Shown one piece after another: positions 35,501-44,245 of a DNA stretch of 64,000 nt; positions within the stretch are counted from its first letter, which is position 1; each line of letters begins with the position of its first letter. The stretch comes from G963677085 sp963677085. Its GTDB lineage: Bacteria; Planctomycetota; Planctomycetia; Pirellulales; Thermoguttaceae. The translations under genes were made by a program, and so were the position numbers. Under the pieces are notes generated by a model that had not been told where the DNA came from, ran no database searches, and was given only the letters and a program-made list of their open reading frames with translations. The stretch spans positions 5,084,001-5,148,000 of the forward strand of contig CAXXFH010000004.1 of the NCBI GenBank assembly GCA_963677085.2, given 5' to 3'.

Positions 35501-35525
35501 GCCACAAACACGGTATGTTTGTGGC
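35501..35525. promoter_or_regulatory. Perfect inverted repeat upstream of the isochorismatase gene (operator candidate)
   Basis: GCCACAAACA and TGTTTGTGGC are exact 10-base inverted arms with a 5-base spacer, ending 34 bp before the start codon. It could bind a dimeric repressor or act as a leader hairpin. Confidence 0.6.
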
Positions 35526-35559
35526 TATTCAAGACGGCAAAGGCGCAATAAGGAAGAAC

Positions 35560-36168
35560 ATGATGAGCGAAAGCAACGCTCTTTCCCGCAGTCCGGAATT
35601 GATGAACCGCACCGACACGGCGCTGTTGGTGGTCGACGTGCAAGAGAAGCTTATCACAGCGATCAAGGGGCACCAGAACGTGGTGTTCAACGTTCGCCGG
35701 CTGATCGACGGGGCTAAGATCTTGGGTTTGCCGGTGGAGGCTACCGAGCAGTATCCCAAGGGACTTGGCCACACCGTCGAGTCTTTGGCCGAGCGGCTCG
35801 ATGAGAACATTCCTGCGAAGCTCACGTTTAGTTGCGGCGGATGCCCGACCGTGTTCGAGCAACTGCGTGCCCAAGGAACGAATAAGATCCTGGTTTGTGG
35901 CATCGAAGCCCACGTGTGCGTGCAGCAAACGGTGCTCGATCTGCTGGCCAACGGTTGGCGCGTGTTCGTGGCGGTCGATGCGGTCGGCTCGCGTTTCGGT
36001 CTCGACTACGAAACGGCCTTGCGTCGGATGGAGTCGTCGGGCGCCGTGCTCACGACCACCGAAGCGGCCTTGTTCGAGTGGTGCGAAGAGGCGGGCACGC
36101 CGGAGTTCAAAAAGATCAGCCGCCTGGTGCGGGAAGAAAGAACGTCGAACGTAGGATTTCGAACGTAG
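35560..36168 (+). CDS. Isochorismatase-family cysteine hydrolase
   Basis: 202 residues from ATG 35560 with AGGAAG upstream (ATG 35563 also possible). The fold is shown by TALLVVDVQEKLI (catalytic Asp), the Lys of IPAKLTFSC, and the nucleophile loop VCGIEAHVCVQQTVLDLL with Cys at the end. EATEQYPKGLGHTVESL and FVAVDAVGSRFGLDYETAL match the YcaC-like branch, whose natural substrates are mostly unknown; the family includes nicotinamidases and isochorismatases. It is a cytoplasmic enzyme, alone except for the small gene that follows. The region after the catalytic domain ends in RTSNVGFRT, generated by a duplicated GAACGTAGGATTTC. Confidence 0.92.
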   Translation: MMSESNALSRSPELMNRTDTALLVVDVQEKLITAIKGHQNVVFNVRRLIDGAKILGLPVEATEQYPKGLGHTVESLAERLDENIPAKLTFSCGGCPTVFEQLRAQGTNKILVCGIEAHVCVQQTVLDLLANGWRVFVAVDAVGSRFGLDYETALRRMESSGAVLTTTEAALFEWCEEAGTPEFKKISRLVREERTSNVGFRT

Positions 36169-36187
36169 GATTTCAGAGGAACGCCCC

Positions 36188-36213
36188 GGCCGCTCGCGGC
36201 TTCGCCTTTACGT
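36188..36213. repeat. Short GCCGCTCGCGGC palindrome, copy 3
   Basis: GGCCGCTCGCGGCTTCGCCT, 20 bp after a stop codon, closely matches the copy near 15868 (GAGCCGCTAGCGGCTTCGCC). Confidence 0.6.
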
Positions 36214-36236
36214 TTGAACCAAGCGAGTCCAAGGCG

Positions 36237-36599
36237 GTGAACGAGATCAACCCCTACGAAGCGCCGCAAGTTGAGGATGCTTCGGCCGCGGCGCCGGAAG
36301 AGACGGTCGAATCGCCGACGGAGAAGACGAAGACGCAGCCGACATTCCACCAGACGCTGGTCACCAGTTTTGCGTGGCAATGTTTGGTATTTTTACTCAC
36401 CGCGTTAATTCTTGACGGAGGTACCAGTAACCGTTTGGCGATCATCGCTGCTATCGGATATTGGATCACAGTGGGATTGATCATGGTTAGGCGGTCAGGT
36501 CGTACCACGGTGGGCGATATGCTATTCGCTCGCTACGGGTACGTCTTGTGCCTTGCGGTGGCTTGCCTATCGCGGTTCGTGCTAAATCGGCTAGCTTAG
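36237..36599 (+). CDS. Small membrane protein with NPYEAP motif
   Basis: 120 residues, GTG start at 36237 (weak AAGG site), beginning VNEINPYEAPQVEDASAAAP. Short planctomycete membrane proteins often start with an NPYxxP motif. Residues ~45-120 carry three hydrophobic helices (FAWQCLVFLLTALIL, LAIIAAIGYWITVGLIMV, YVLCLAVACLSRFVL). The function is unknown. It is 68 bp downstream of the isochorismatase gene and separated from it by a short palindromic repeat. Confidence 0.68.
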   Translation: MNEINPYEAPQVEDASAAAPEETVESPTEKTKTQPTFHQTLVTSFAWQCLVFLLTALILDGGTSNRLAIIAAIGYWITVGLIMVRRSGRTTVGDMLFARYGYVLCLAVACLSRFVLNRLA

Positions 36600-36651
36600 T
36601 GCCTTGACTTAGCGCGGCATAGTCGCAGTCAGATCGGCGAAAGTATCTTCC

Positions 36652-37107
36652 TCACCCGGCCGCAGAAGCGACTTTCCGAAGACCGGCCGGACACAGATGA
36701 TCTCCGACGACTGCCATCACTTGACTCGCGGCGGCGGCCAGGGGCAATCGTGCTACGACGCCCAACTCCGCCAGCGCGGAATCTTCGGTCGAAGTGCCAT
36801 TCTCTTCGAGCAGAACAATGGGCGTATCCTGCGTGAGTATGTGCGAGGCAAAACGGCGGAGCACCAACCTTACGCGAGGGTCGCTCGACGAGCCGACAAT
36901 CACGATCGCATCCGGTGCGTTGTCTAGTGCCAGCCAGTAGCCCTGCTCGGGCGAGAACGCCCGAAGTACGGCCATCCCTTGGCTTCGCAGTTGAAGCGTA
37001 ATGCCATGAGGGTCGTCGGCCTCGGCGGCAATGCACAGGACGGTAAGACGCGGACCGTGCCTGGAAAAACGTAGACCGCGGCGGTGCGGGGAACTCGCCA
37101 ACGCCAT
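36652..37107 (-). CDS. Receiver-like protein of unknown function
   Basis: 151 residues. The sequence has the alternating strands and helices of a CheY-like fold (RLTVLCIAAEADD, LRSQGMAVLRAFSP, PDAIVIVGSSSDPRVRLVLR, DTPIVLLEENG), but the acidic pocket and the phosphorylated Asp are not clear: the position after strand 3 reads VIVGSSSD. It may be a degenerate receiver or an unrelated Rossmann-like protein. It lacks an output domain. AAGGG lies before the ATG. No kinase is nearby. Confidence 0.55.
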   Translation of the reverse strand: MALASSPHRRGLRFSRHGPRLTVLCIAAEADDPHGITLQLRSQGMAVLRAFSPEQGYWLALDNAPDAIVIVGSSSDPRVRLVLRRFASHILTQDTPIVLLEENGTSTEDSALAELGVVARLPLAAAASQVMAVVGDHLCPAGLRKVASAAG

Positions 37108-37514
37108 GTTTCTGCCCTTTATCGGTTCGCTGCTTTGGCTGCGAACCTGATGCGAGGTGGTCCGTCGAGCGGCTCACGGCGAGCCTCTCCGGACGATTGT
37201 GGTACCAATCCCAACACGAAACGGCGCACTGCCGCGTGCTTGCCGTGGTGGCGAATCACGCTCGTTTGCACCGGCCGTTGCGTAGTTTCCAACGAGAAAG
37301 TGTTTTGAGAATCCCGTTGCGTTAGAAGTCCCCAGGAGACCACGCACCACACGACTACGGAAGGTTAGGGCACGGTTAGCGTTGTGGCAAACCGCATTTT
37401 GCGTGTGGCTTGCCCTCGACTCCGCCGTGTTTGCACCGGCCAGAGATTGTGCCAGACGGGATTGTCACAAAGGTGGGCTGATAGCAGTGGTAACGCTTGG
37501 AGGGGTATCGGGAT
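37108..37514. other. Intergenic region, no gene seen
   Basis: About 400 bp; only overlapping short frames. An imperfect inverted motif GGCAAACCGCA..GTGGCTTGCC occurs near 37386-37412. Confidence 0.4.
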
Positions 37515-38441
37515 TCATCCTTGCATCTCGACCCGAATTCCCTCAGCCAGCCGGCACACGGCCTCCCGGTCCAACCGGCAGGCCAATTGGTCGCCCAGGT
37601 TCACCGTGGCGGCTGCGATGCCGTAGCGCACCGCGTCGACCATCTCGTGGCCTTCGCCGACCGCCCAGGCCACGGCGGCTGCCATCGCGTCGCCGCAGCC
37701 AATCGGGTTAACGACCTTCGCGACCTCAGGCGGAAACAGCCGATAGACGCGATCGGTCGAACTCAGCCACACGGGCTTCTTGCCTTGCGTGATAATCACC
37801 CATTGGGCACCGCGCTGGTTGAGCGACTGCATGGCCTCGACCAACTCGGCGTCGGACTCCAACGACTGCCCCACCGTGGCGGCCAACTCCTCGCGGTTGG
37901 GTTTGACGACCAGCGGCTTCAGGTCGAGAAGTCCCAACAACTCTTCGCCGCGAAAATCGAGCACCGCAGGACACGGCGTCACTTGCAGCAATTCCCGGTA
38001 GAACGACTTCGGCGTGCCCTGCGGCAAGGAGCCGATCAGGATGGCCACCTTGGCGTTCGAGACCTCCTCGGCATAGGCTTCCCGAAATCGGACAAGTTCC
38101 TCCTCCAACAACGGGCGGCCGTTCTCGACCAGTTCGGTCACCTCGCCCGTGGCTCGGTCGAGAATCGTCATACATACCCGGGTGGCCGACCGGCTTTCGA
38201 TCCACCGCCGCGGAATACCGAACTCGGCGAACTGGCGGTCGATTTGGGCGAGCGGATCGCCACCCAGGGTGGCCAGCACCTTGACCGTTCCACCCAAGTG
38301 ATGCACGCCCACCGCCGCATTGAGCACCTTGCCGGAGCCGTACCAGCAGACTTCTCGCGCGCGGTTGACTTCACCAACGTGAAAGCCGTCGAAGACCATC
38401 AAGCCCTGCCAGGCGGGAGTGAGTCCAGAAGCCAAAATCAA
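37515..38441 (-). CDS. PfkB-family sugar kinase
   Basis: 308 residues. The ribokinase/1-phosphofructokinase fold is shown by the N-terminal MVFDGFHVGEVNRA, the glycine-rich YGSGKVLNAAVGVHHLGG, the GGDPLAQIDRQFAEF lid region, LVVKPNREELAATVG and the catalytic PIGCGDAMAAAVAWAVGEG (GxGD anion hole with base Asp). It resembles LacC/FruK hexose-phosphate kinases more than ribokinase. The start is TTG at 38441, overlapping the stop of the upstream dehydrogenase gene by four bases (TTGA), so the two are translationally coupled. It probably phosphorylates a sugar or sugar phosphate processed by that dehydrogenase; the substrate is unknown. Confidence 0.88.
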   Translation of the reverse strand: MILASGLTPAWQGLMVFDGFHVGEVNRAREVCWYGSGKVLNAAVGVHHLGGTVKVLATLGGDPLAQIDRQFAEFGIPRRWIESRSATRVCMTILDRATGEVTELVENGRPLLEEELVRFREAYAEEVSNAKVAILIGSLPQGTPKSFYRELLQVTPCPAVLDFRGEELLGLLDLKPLVVKPNREELAATVGQSLESDAELVEAMQSLNQRGAQWVIITQGKKPVWLSSTDRVYRLFPPEVAKVVNPIGCGDAMAAAVAWAVGEGHEMVDAVRYGIAAATVNLGDQLACRLDREAVCRLAEGIRVEMQG

Positions 38442-39628
38442 AACAAATCCTCCAGGATGGCGGTCAACTCGTCGTCGGAGATTTCGCGCGGGTTAGCGCT
38501 CATGCTGCTTCCGCGCGAGTCTTTCACAATGGCCGGAATCTGCTCAGCCGTCACACCCACTTCGGAAAGCCGCCGCGGCACGCCCACTCGATCGCACAGA
38601 CGTTCGATTTCCTCGATTAGGGCTTCGACGGCTTCTTCCGGAGAAGTCGACGGCCCGCGGCCAACCAGGGCGTGAGCCAGTCGTGCAAGTTCCTTCTGAC
38701 GCACCGCGCGATTGGCCTTCAGCGCCGATGGCAACAATAGTGCACAGGCCACGCCATGCGGCACGCGGCAATGCGTGCCCAGCGCTGGGGCAACGCCGTG
38801 GGCTAACCCTAAGCCAGAATTGGCCAACGCCATGCCCGAGAGCAAGGCGGCATGCGACATGGCCTCGCGTGCCGGCCGCGAATCGCCCTGTTCGACGGCC
38901 TCGGCAATCGCGGGAAGCGCCATCCGCAATCCCTGCACACACAACGCTTGCGGAATCGGTTTCGCTCGGGCCGAGATGTAGCTTTCCAGCAATTGGGTGA
39001 TGGCGTCCATCCCGCTGGCTGCCGTGACGTTCGGCGGAACACTTACGGTAAGCTCCGGATCGACCAGCGCGATCTGCGGCATCAGACGACCGTCGCGCAG
39101 GCTTTTCTTAAACGGCGGATCGTACGACGAGATGACCGCGTTTTTCGTCGCTTCCGCGCCCGTGCCTGCGGTGCTGGGCATGGTTAACACGGGCAACGGT
39201 GGCTCGGTGATCGCCAGGTCGCGGCCCACGTTTTCCAGATAATCTTTTACTGTGGGACTCTGGCGATTGGTGGCCATGGCGGCCACGGCTTTGGCCAGAT
39301 CGATCGCAGCACCGCCGCCGACGGCCAACATCAGATCGCCCGGGCCGGGGTTTTGTTGACGCAACTCGGCGGCCGTGCGATCGACGTCGTCGACCTCCGG
39401 TTCGTGGTCAATGGCTTCGGCTACGATCACCTCGATCGCTTCGGCTCGCAACGAGTCGACGATCTCGGGCAGCAGGCGAGGGCCCACGTCGGGCGGGAGC
39501 CCCGAAATGAGGAACGCCCGACGACCGAGCGTCTTCGCCAGCACGCCCACCTCGCGGCGACGCCCCCAGCCGAAGACGATCTGCCGAGGGCAAAGAAAAT
39601 CGTAGTTGATCGGCATCTCGGCTTTCAT
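38438..39628 (-). CDS. Iron-containing alcohol dehydrogenase
   Basis: 396 residues from ATG 39628, with GAGGAG upstream; the frame upstream of it is not used. Group III alcohol dehydrogenase: NAD-binding motif AVGGGAAIDLAKAVAAM, PSTAGTGAEATKNAVI, metal ligands within DAITQLLESYIS (Asp/His region: GMDAITQ), GLAHGVAPALGTHCRVPHGV (two His, both kept). It oxidises an alcohol or reduces an aldehyde/ketone with NAD(P) and Fe2+ or Zn2+ in the cytoplasm. It is the first gene of a two-gene operon with the PfkB kinase, suggesting sugar or polyol metabolism. A very stable hairpin lies upstream, between it and the divergent gene at 39932. Confidence 0.93.
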   Translation of the reverse strand: MKAEMPINYDFLCPRQIVFGWGRRREVGVLAKTLGRRAFLISGLPPDVGPRLLPEIVDSLRAEAIEVIVAEAIDHEPEVDDVDRTAAELRQQNPGPGDLMLAVGGGAAIDLAKAVAAMATNRQSPTVKDYLENVGRDLAITEPPLPVLTMPSTAGTGAEATKNAVISSYDPPFKKSLRDGRLMPQIALVDPELTVSVPPNVTAASGMDAITQLLESYISARAKPIPQALCVQGLRMALPAIAEAVEQGDSRPAREAMSHAALLSGMALANSGLGLAHGVAPALGTHCRVPHGVACALLLPSALKANRAVRQKELARLAHALVGRGPSTSPEEAVEALIEEIERLCDRVGVPRRLSEVGVTAEQIPAIVKDSRGSSMSANPREISDDELTAILEDLF

Positions 39629-39737
39629 GGCAAAAGCTCCTCGGTATTGGCGGAAATGGCTCTCCGTCCGAATGTATAACGTTGCACGCCGAATTGCGAG
39701 GGGTGCCCAACATACGGAATGAATCGCCACGACCCCA

Positions 39738-39822
39738 AAAAGCCGCGATCGGTGGTCGCGCCGGCACCAGTGGTAATGATCGCATCAATGGGGCTGCCGG
39801 CGCGACCACCGGTCGCGGCTTT
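39738..39822. repeat. Long stable hairpin in a divergent intergenic region
   Basis: Arms at 39738-39766 and 39795-39822 pair over 28 positions with one mismatch (AAAGCCGCGATCGGTGGTCG / CGACCACCGGTCGCGGCTTT core, continuing to GCCGGCA). The arm sequence recurs, diverged, as an inverted pair at 18930-18950 and 19111-19138. Confidence 0.85.
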
Positions 39823-39931
39823 ATGAGATGCTGGATGGCGGGCCAGTTGCCCCGGGCTTGCTAGTTCACCTATAATGGCAACCCTAACTTAATCCGCTCC
39901 CTACGAAACGAGATTCGTTCGGGTAGTCATC

Positions 39932-41062
39932 ATGCAACAGAAATTGTTGATCTTCCTCTGGTTAATCGTGGGTACCACAGCAAGTCTTGCTTGCGCGGCC
40001 GACGACGTTGCTTCGTTGCTCAACGACTTGCGCAGCGTCGGCCCGAAGAGCGAGGGCCAAGCGAAAGCTGCCCAAGCTTGGGAAGAACTAGCCAAATCCG
40101 ATGCCACGGCCTTGCCACAGATTTTCTCTGCACTCGATGGAGCTAATTCGCTGGCGGCCAACTGGATTCTCACGGCCACCGATGCCGTGGCCGAGCGAAC
40201 GCTCAACACCAGCGGGGAGTTGCCCGTCGAGCGACTGCAACAGTATCTGGCCGATGTACAGCACGACTCGCGAGGCCGCCGCCGAGTGTACGAATGGCTT
40301 TGCCGTCTCGATCCCAAAACGCCTGGGCGGCTATTACCCCAGATGCTCGACGACCCCAGCGTGGAGTTGCGCCGCGACGCGGTGACTCGCCTGATCGACG
40401 AAGCAGAGCAGGCCGAGAAAGGTAGCGAGCCAGCCAATGCCGTGCCGGTCTATCGCCGTGCGTTATTGGCCGCTCGCGATCTCGACCAGGTGCGGCTGCT
40501 GGCCGATCGACTGAAAAAAGCCGGCGAAGAGGTCGACCTGGCGCGGCACTTCGGTTTCATCCGCCGTTGGCACGTCATTGGTCCCTTCGACAATACGGAC
40601 GAGAAGGGTTACGACGTGGCCTACCCGCCCGAGGAGAAGATCGACCTGAAGGCTTCCTGCGAAGGAAAGCATGGCGACGTTTCGTGGAAAGATTACGTTT
40701 CTGACGAGGCCTATGGTCTGGTCGACTTGAACAAGGCGTTGGGCGAAGAAAAAGAAGTGGCCGGCTATGCGACGACGATCTTCCTGGCCGAGAAGCCGAT
40801 GACCGTGCAGTTTCGCACCACCACGTTCGACGCAGTGAAACTCTGGCTCAACGGCCGTTTGATCGACGAGCACAACGTTTACCACGGCGGTTCCGAGTTC
40901 GACCAGTATGTTGCGGAAGCGGAGTTGCGTGCCGGGCCGAATGTCCTTTTGATGAAAGTATGCCAGAACGCCCAAACGCAAAGCTGGGCCAAGCACTGGA
41001 GCTTCAAACTCCGGGTGTGCGACCGTAGCGGCACGGCCATCCTCTCGGCCGATCGACGGTAA
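39932..41062 (+). CDS. Secreted protein of unknown function with HEAT-like and beta-sandwich parts
   Basis: 376 residues. Signal peptide (LLIFLWLIVGTTASLACA, then ADD). Residues ~25-160 are helical with HEAT-like pairs (AANWILTATDAVAERTLN, LLPQMLDDPSVELRRDAVTR). Residues ~215-370 look like a beta-galactosidase/discoidin-type sandwich: FIRRWHVIGPFDN, YATTIFLAEKPMTVQFRTTT, KLWLNGRLIDEHNVYHGG, GPNVLLMKVCQN. The WxVxGPF motif is common in planctomycete secreted proteins annotated only as hypothetical. It is probably periplasmic or surface-bound. Followed after ~300 bp by a PQQ-repeat gene on the same strand. Confidence 0.75.
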   Translation: MQQKLLIFLWLIVGTTASLACAADDVASLLNDLRSVGPKSEGQAKAAQAWEELAKSDATALPQIFSALDGANSLAANWILTATDAVAERTLNTSGELPVERLQQYLADVQHDSRGRRRVYEWLCRLDPKTPGRLLPQMLDDPSVELRRDAVTRLIDEAEQAEKGSEPANAVPVYRRALLAARDLDQVRLLADRLKKAGEEVDLARHFGFIRRWHVIGPFDNTDEKGYDVAYPPEEKIDLKASCEGKHGDVSWKDYVSDEAYGLVDLNKALGEEKEVAGYATTIFLAEKPMTVQFRTTTFDAVKLWLNGRLIDEHNVYHGGSEFDQYVAEAELRAGPNVLLMKVCQNAQTQSWAKHWSFKLRVCDRSGTAILSADRR

Positions 41063-41174
41063 TTTCCAGATTCGCAGACTATTCAGCCATCTGTAGCAGA
41101 AAGTCGGAAATCCGTAACACTTCAGCCAAATGAAGAGCGAGCGGCAAAGGAACCACCAAAACGAATTCAATAGC

Positions 41175-41250
41175 ATCGCGAAAACACGAAAGGGCGAAGA
41201 AAAGCAGGAACTGCGATTACCCTTTCGCGTTTTCGAGCTTTCGCGATCAA
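41175..41250. repeat. Nested inverted repeat between two secreted-protein genes
   Basis: ATCGCGAAAACACGAAAGGG faces CCCTTTCGCGTTTTCG plus AGCTTTCGCGAT. It forms a long imperfect hairpin in the 41063-41368 gap; otherwise nothing is seen there. Confidence 0.75.
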
Positions 41251-41368
41251 AAATCAAAACTTTTCGATCATCTGAAGTAGAAGGACGTGAATTTGAATAT
41301 TCCCTGACTTCTTGCACATTACTCCATTTGGTTGAAGTGTCACCTAAACTCACACTACATAATTCACG

Positions 41369-42592
41369 ATGACTGCAATCTCGATCCTTTTGACCGCAAC
41401 GCTACTTCTCGCAGCAGAGCCGGGCGACTGGCCGCAGTTTCGTGGGCCAGACAATCGTAGCGTGTCGGATGCCACAAACTTGCCGGATCGGGTTGTTGAG
41501 CAAGGAACCGACGCCGCACCGGCCAACGTTGCCTGGAAGGCTCCCCTGCCGGGCGGAGGACCGTCGAGCCCGATTGTCGTGGGACAAAAGGTGTTCGTTA
41601 CGGCGGCCAGCGGCGTACGCAACGATCGACTGCACGTGCTGGCCTTCGACGCGGAGACTGGCCGACAGCTTTGGCACCGCCAGCTTTGGGCCACCGGCCA
41701 CACGTTGATCCACAACTTCGGCGGCGTGGCCGCTCCCACACCGGCCAGCGACGGGCAGCGTGTGTTCGCGTTCTTCTCTAGCAACGACCTTGCCTGTTTC
41801 GATCTCGACGGCCACCTGCTGTGGCTGCGTGGCCTGGCCTACGAAAATCCCACGACGCGCAATGATGTGGGCATGTCGTCCTCGCCGCTGGTCGTGGGCG
41901 ACGTGGTGATCGTGCAGCTCGAAAACCAGGGCGAATCGTTCGCCGCCGGCATTGATGCGGCCACCGGCGAAACGCGATGGCGTCACGAGCGGGAGAAGGA
42001 CGCGATGTGGACGTCGCCCACGGTATTGCGAGGCGAAACCCGGACCGACGATTTGGTGCTCATGCAGTCGCGCAACAAGCTGACGGCGCATCGTGCGTTG
42101 ACTGGCCAGCCGGTTTGGCAGTATGAGGCGTCGTCGAATACGATCGCTTCGGTCACGGTCGACGGTCACCATGTTTACCTGCCGGCGCTGGGACTTCACT
42201 CGCTTCGGTACAGCCCGACCGATAAGGCCGTGAAACTGCTGTGGCACGAAAACCGTCTGCGCAGCGGCAACGCTTCGCCCGTGGTGTTTGGCGGTCGGAC
42301 GTACACGCTGAAACCGCCGGGCATTCTGGTGTGTGGCGACGCGGCCGACGGTTCAGTCCTATGGCAGTTGCGACTGACCGGCCCATTTTGGGCCACTCCC
42401 GTGGCGGCCGATGGCCGGCTCTATTGCATCAGCCATCGCGGACTCTTGCAGGTGGTCACGCTTAGCGACCAGCGCCCGGACAAGCCCGTGGAAAGCCAAA
42501 TCGACGCCGGAATACTCGCTTCGCCGGCCGTAACCACTGGGGCGATCTACCTGCGCAGCAACGAACATCTGTGGAAGGTTGTGAAGCCGTAG
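41369..42592 (+). CDS. PQQ-type beta-propeller repeat protein (exported)
   Basis: 407 residues. A short signal peptide (ISILLTATLLLAAEPG) precedes DWPQFRGPDNRSVSD, the hallmark start of planctomycete and verrucomicrobial outer-membrane-BamB-like PQQ repeat proteins. Blades follow with the GxxxWxxx pattern: DAETGRQLWHRQLW, DLDGHLLWLRG, DAATGETRWRHER, ALTGQPVWQYEASS, DAADGSVLWQLR. It is an eight-blade-like propeller in the periplasm, probably a scaffold and not a quinoprotein enzyme, as no dehydrogenase active-site residues are evident. The partner is unknown. Confidence 0.88.
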   Translation: MTAISILLTATLLLAAEPGDWPQFRGPDNRSVSDATNLPDRVVEQGTDAAPANVAWKAPLPGGGPSSPIVVGQKVFVTAASGVRNDRLHVLAFDAETGRQLWHRQLWATGHTLIHNFGGVAAPTPASDGQRVFAFFSSNDLACFDLDGHLLWLRGLAYENPTTRNDVGMSSSPLVVGDVVIVQLENQGESFAAGIDAATGETRWRHEREKDAMWTSPTVLRGETRTDDLVLMQSRNKLTAHRALTGQPVWQYEASSNTIASVTVDGHHVYLPALGLHSLRYSPTDKAVKLLWHENRLRSGNASPVVFGGRTYTLKPPGILVCGDAADGSVLWQLRLTGPFWATPVAADGRLYCISHRGLLQVVTLSDQRPDKPVESQIDAGILASPAVTTGAIYLRSNEHLWKVVKP

Positions 42593-42599
42593 GAAAGCA

Positions 42600-42675
42600 G
42601 GAATGAATGGAAGGATAAAGTATGGCGTACGACCGTAGCCTTCATACTTCATCCTTCAGAATTCATCCTTTCTAA
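42600..42675. repeat. Imperfect inverted, degenerate short-repeat tract
   Basis: GGAATGAATGGAAGGATAAA and its approximate complement (CTTCATCCTTCAGAATTCAT) flank the centre GTATGGCGTACG. It sits between the PQQ gene and aroA. Confidence 0.7.
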
Positions 42676-42727
42676 CCACCGTCAACCACGTTACTCAAAA
42701 ACAAACTCTACCACGCTACGCTCCCCC

Positions 42728-44022
42728 ATGCCTGACTCCATCGAAATCCAACCCACCGGGCCGGTTCACGGTTCGATCCGTCCGCCCGGCTCGAAGAGTA
42801 TCACCAATCGGGCGCTGGTCTGCGCGGCTTTGGCCGAAGGGACTTCGACGCTCACGGGGGCGTTGGACAGTGAAGACACCCGGGTGATGGTCGATGCGAT
42901 TAGGCAACTCGGCCTGGACATCGATCATCAGCCCGAGACGGCCACGATTCGTGTCACCGGTTGCGGCGGCCGAATGCCCTCGAGCGGTGGTGATTTGTTT
43001 GTGGCCAACAGCGGCACCACGGTGCGGTTTCTCACGGCCCTGGTTACCTTGGGGCAGGGAACGTTTCGGCTCGACGGCATCGCTCGAATGTGCGAGCGCC
43101 CGATCGCCGACTTGCTGGATGCCTTGAATCAACTCGGTGCCGACGCCCGAAGCGAGCAGGACACCGGTTGTCCGCCAGTCGTGGTTCGCGCGGCCGGGTT
43201 ACCGGGCGGTCGGGCGAAGATTGCCGGCGACATTTCCAGCCAGTTCCTCAGCGGGCTGCTGATGGCCGCGCCGGGGGCTAAGCAAACCGTGGAACTAGTG
43301 GTCGATGGCGAGTTGGTCTCGAAGCCGTATGTGACGATGACCGTGGCCGTCATGGAGGCCTTCGGTGCCAAGGTCGAGGCCGAGGGGTTTCGGCGGTTTG
43401 TCATCGAGTCAGCCGTCTACCGGGGGCGCGAGTACGACATTGAGCCCGACGCCTCGGCGGCCAGCTATTTCTTTGCCGCAGCGGCGATTACCGGAGGTCG
43501 GGTGACGGTCGAAGGCCTTTCCCGGACGAGTCTGCAAGGCGATGTGGCCTTCTGCGAATGTCTGGAAAAAATGGGAGCACGAGTGGAGTACGGCGCCGAC
43601 CATATCACGGTCTCCGGCGGCGAATTGCGGGGAATCGACGTGGACATGAACGCCATCAGCGACACGGTGCAAACGCTCGGCGCGGTAGCCCTGCTTGCCG
43701 ACGGGGCGACTACCGTGACCGGGGTACCTCATATTCGCCACAAAGAGACCGATCGAATTGCTGCCCTGGCCACCGAGCTGCGCAAGCTAGGGGCTACGGT
43801 CGACGAATACGACGACGGGCTGCGCATCCATCCAGGCACGCGCCGCAGTGCCCAGATCGACACCTACAACGACCACCGAATGGCCATGAGCCTTGCCCTT
43901 GTGGGCTGTCCACGCCGGGCGTGGTCATCCGCGACCCCGGCTGTACGGCGAAGACCTATCCGCGGTTTTTCGAGGATCTGCGGAAGGTGTGCGAAAGCGG
44001 AAAGCGGAAAGCTGAAAGCTGA
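42728..44022 (+). CDS. aroA: 3-phosphoshikimate 1-carboxyvinyltransferase with a 3' frameshift
   Basis: EPSP synthase makes 5-enolpyruvylshikimate-3-phosphate from shikimate-3-phosphate and PEP in the chorismate pathway. The frame from 42728 shows PPGSKSITNRALV (catalytic Lys), NSGTTVRFLTAL, GDISSQFLSGLLMA, EPDASAASYFFAAA, and HKETDRIAALATELRKLG and TYNDHRMAMSLALVG. At 43903-43905 (GTGGGCTG) the frame is lost: the expected continuation LSTPGVVIRDPGCTAKTYPR and FFEDLRKV is read only after adding one base, and then stops at 44022. Unshifted translation gives an unrelated basic tail to 44095, losing the conserved Lys of CTAKTYP. It is either a sequencing or assembly error in GGG or a real defect. 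Confidence 0.93.
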
Positions 44023-44039
44023 AAAAGGCCGGGGGAGAC

Positions 44040-44085
44040 GGAGGGCGGGGCGGCGACTGCGAAACCGCGAGCGGCAGGTTTTTTT
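44040..44085. repeat. Short GCCGCTCGCGG palindrome, copy 4 (inverted)
   Basis: GCGAAACCGCGAGCGGCAGG is the reverse complement of the copies after other stop codons. It lies just behind the true end of aroA. Confidence 0.5.
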
Positions 44086-44245
44086 CTATTCCTAGCCTCT
44101 AGCCCCTAATCCCTCATCTGCCATTGCATTTCTTCCCTGTCAGACGTTCAGTTCCCCGATAGCACTTCGCTTCTATAATTCCTCCAGTAACCGGATCTTG
44201 TCTTAGTCTTAGACGTATTCTCGTTCTCGGTTAAGGAGGTTCGTC

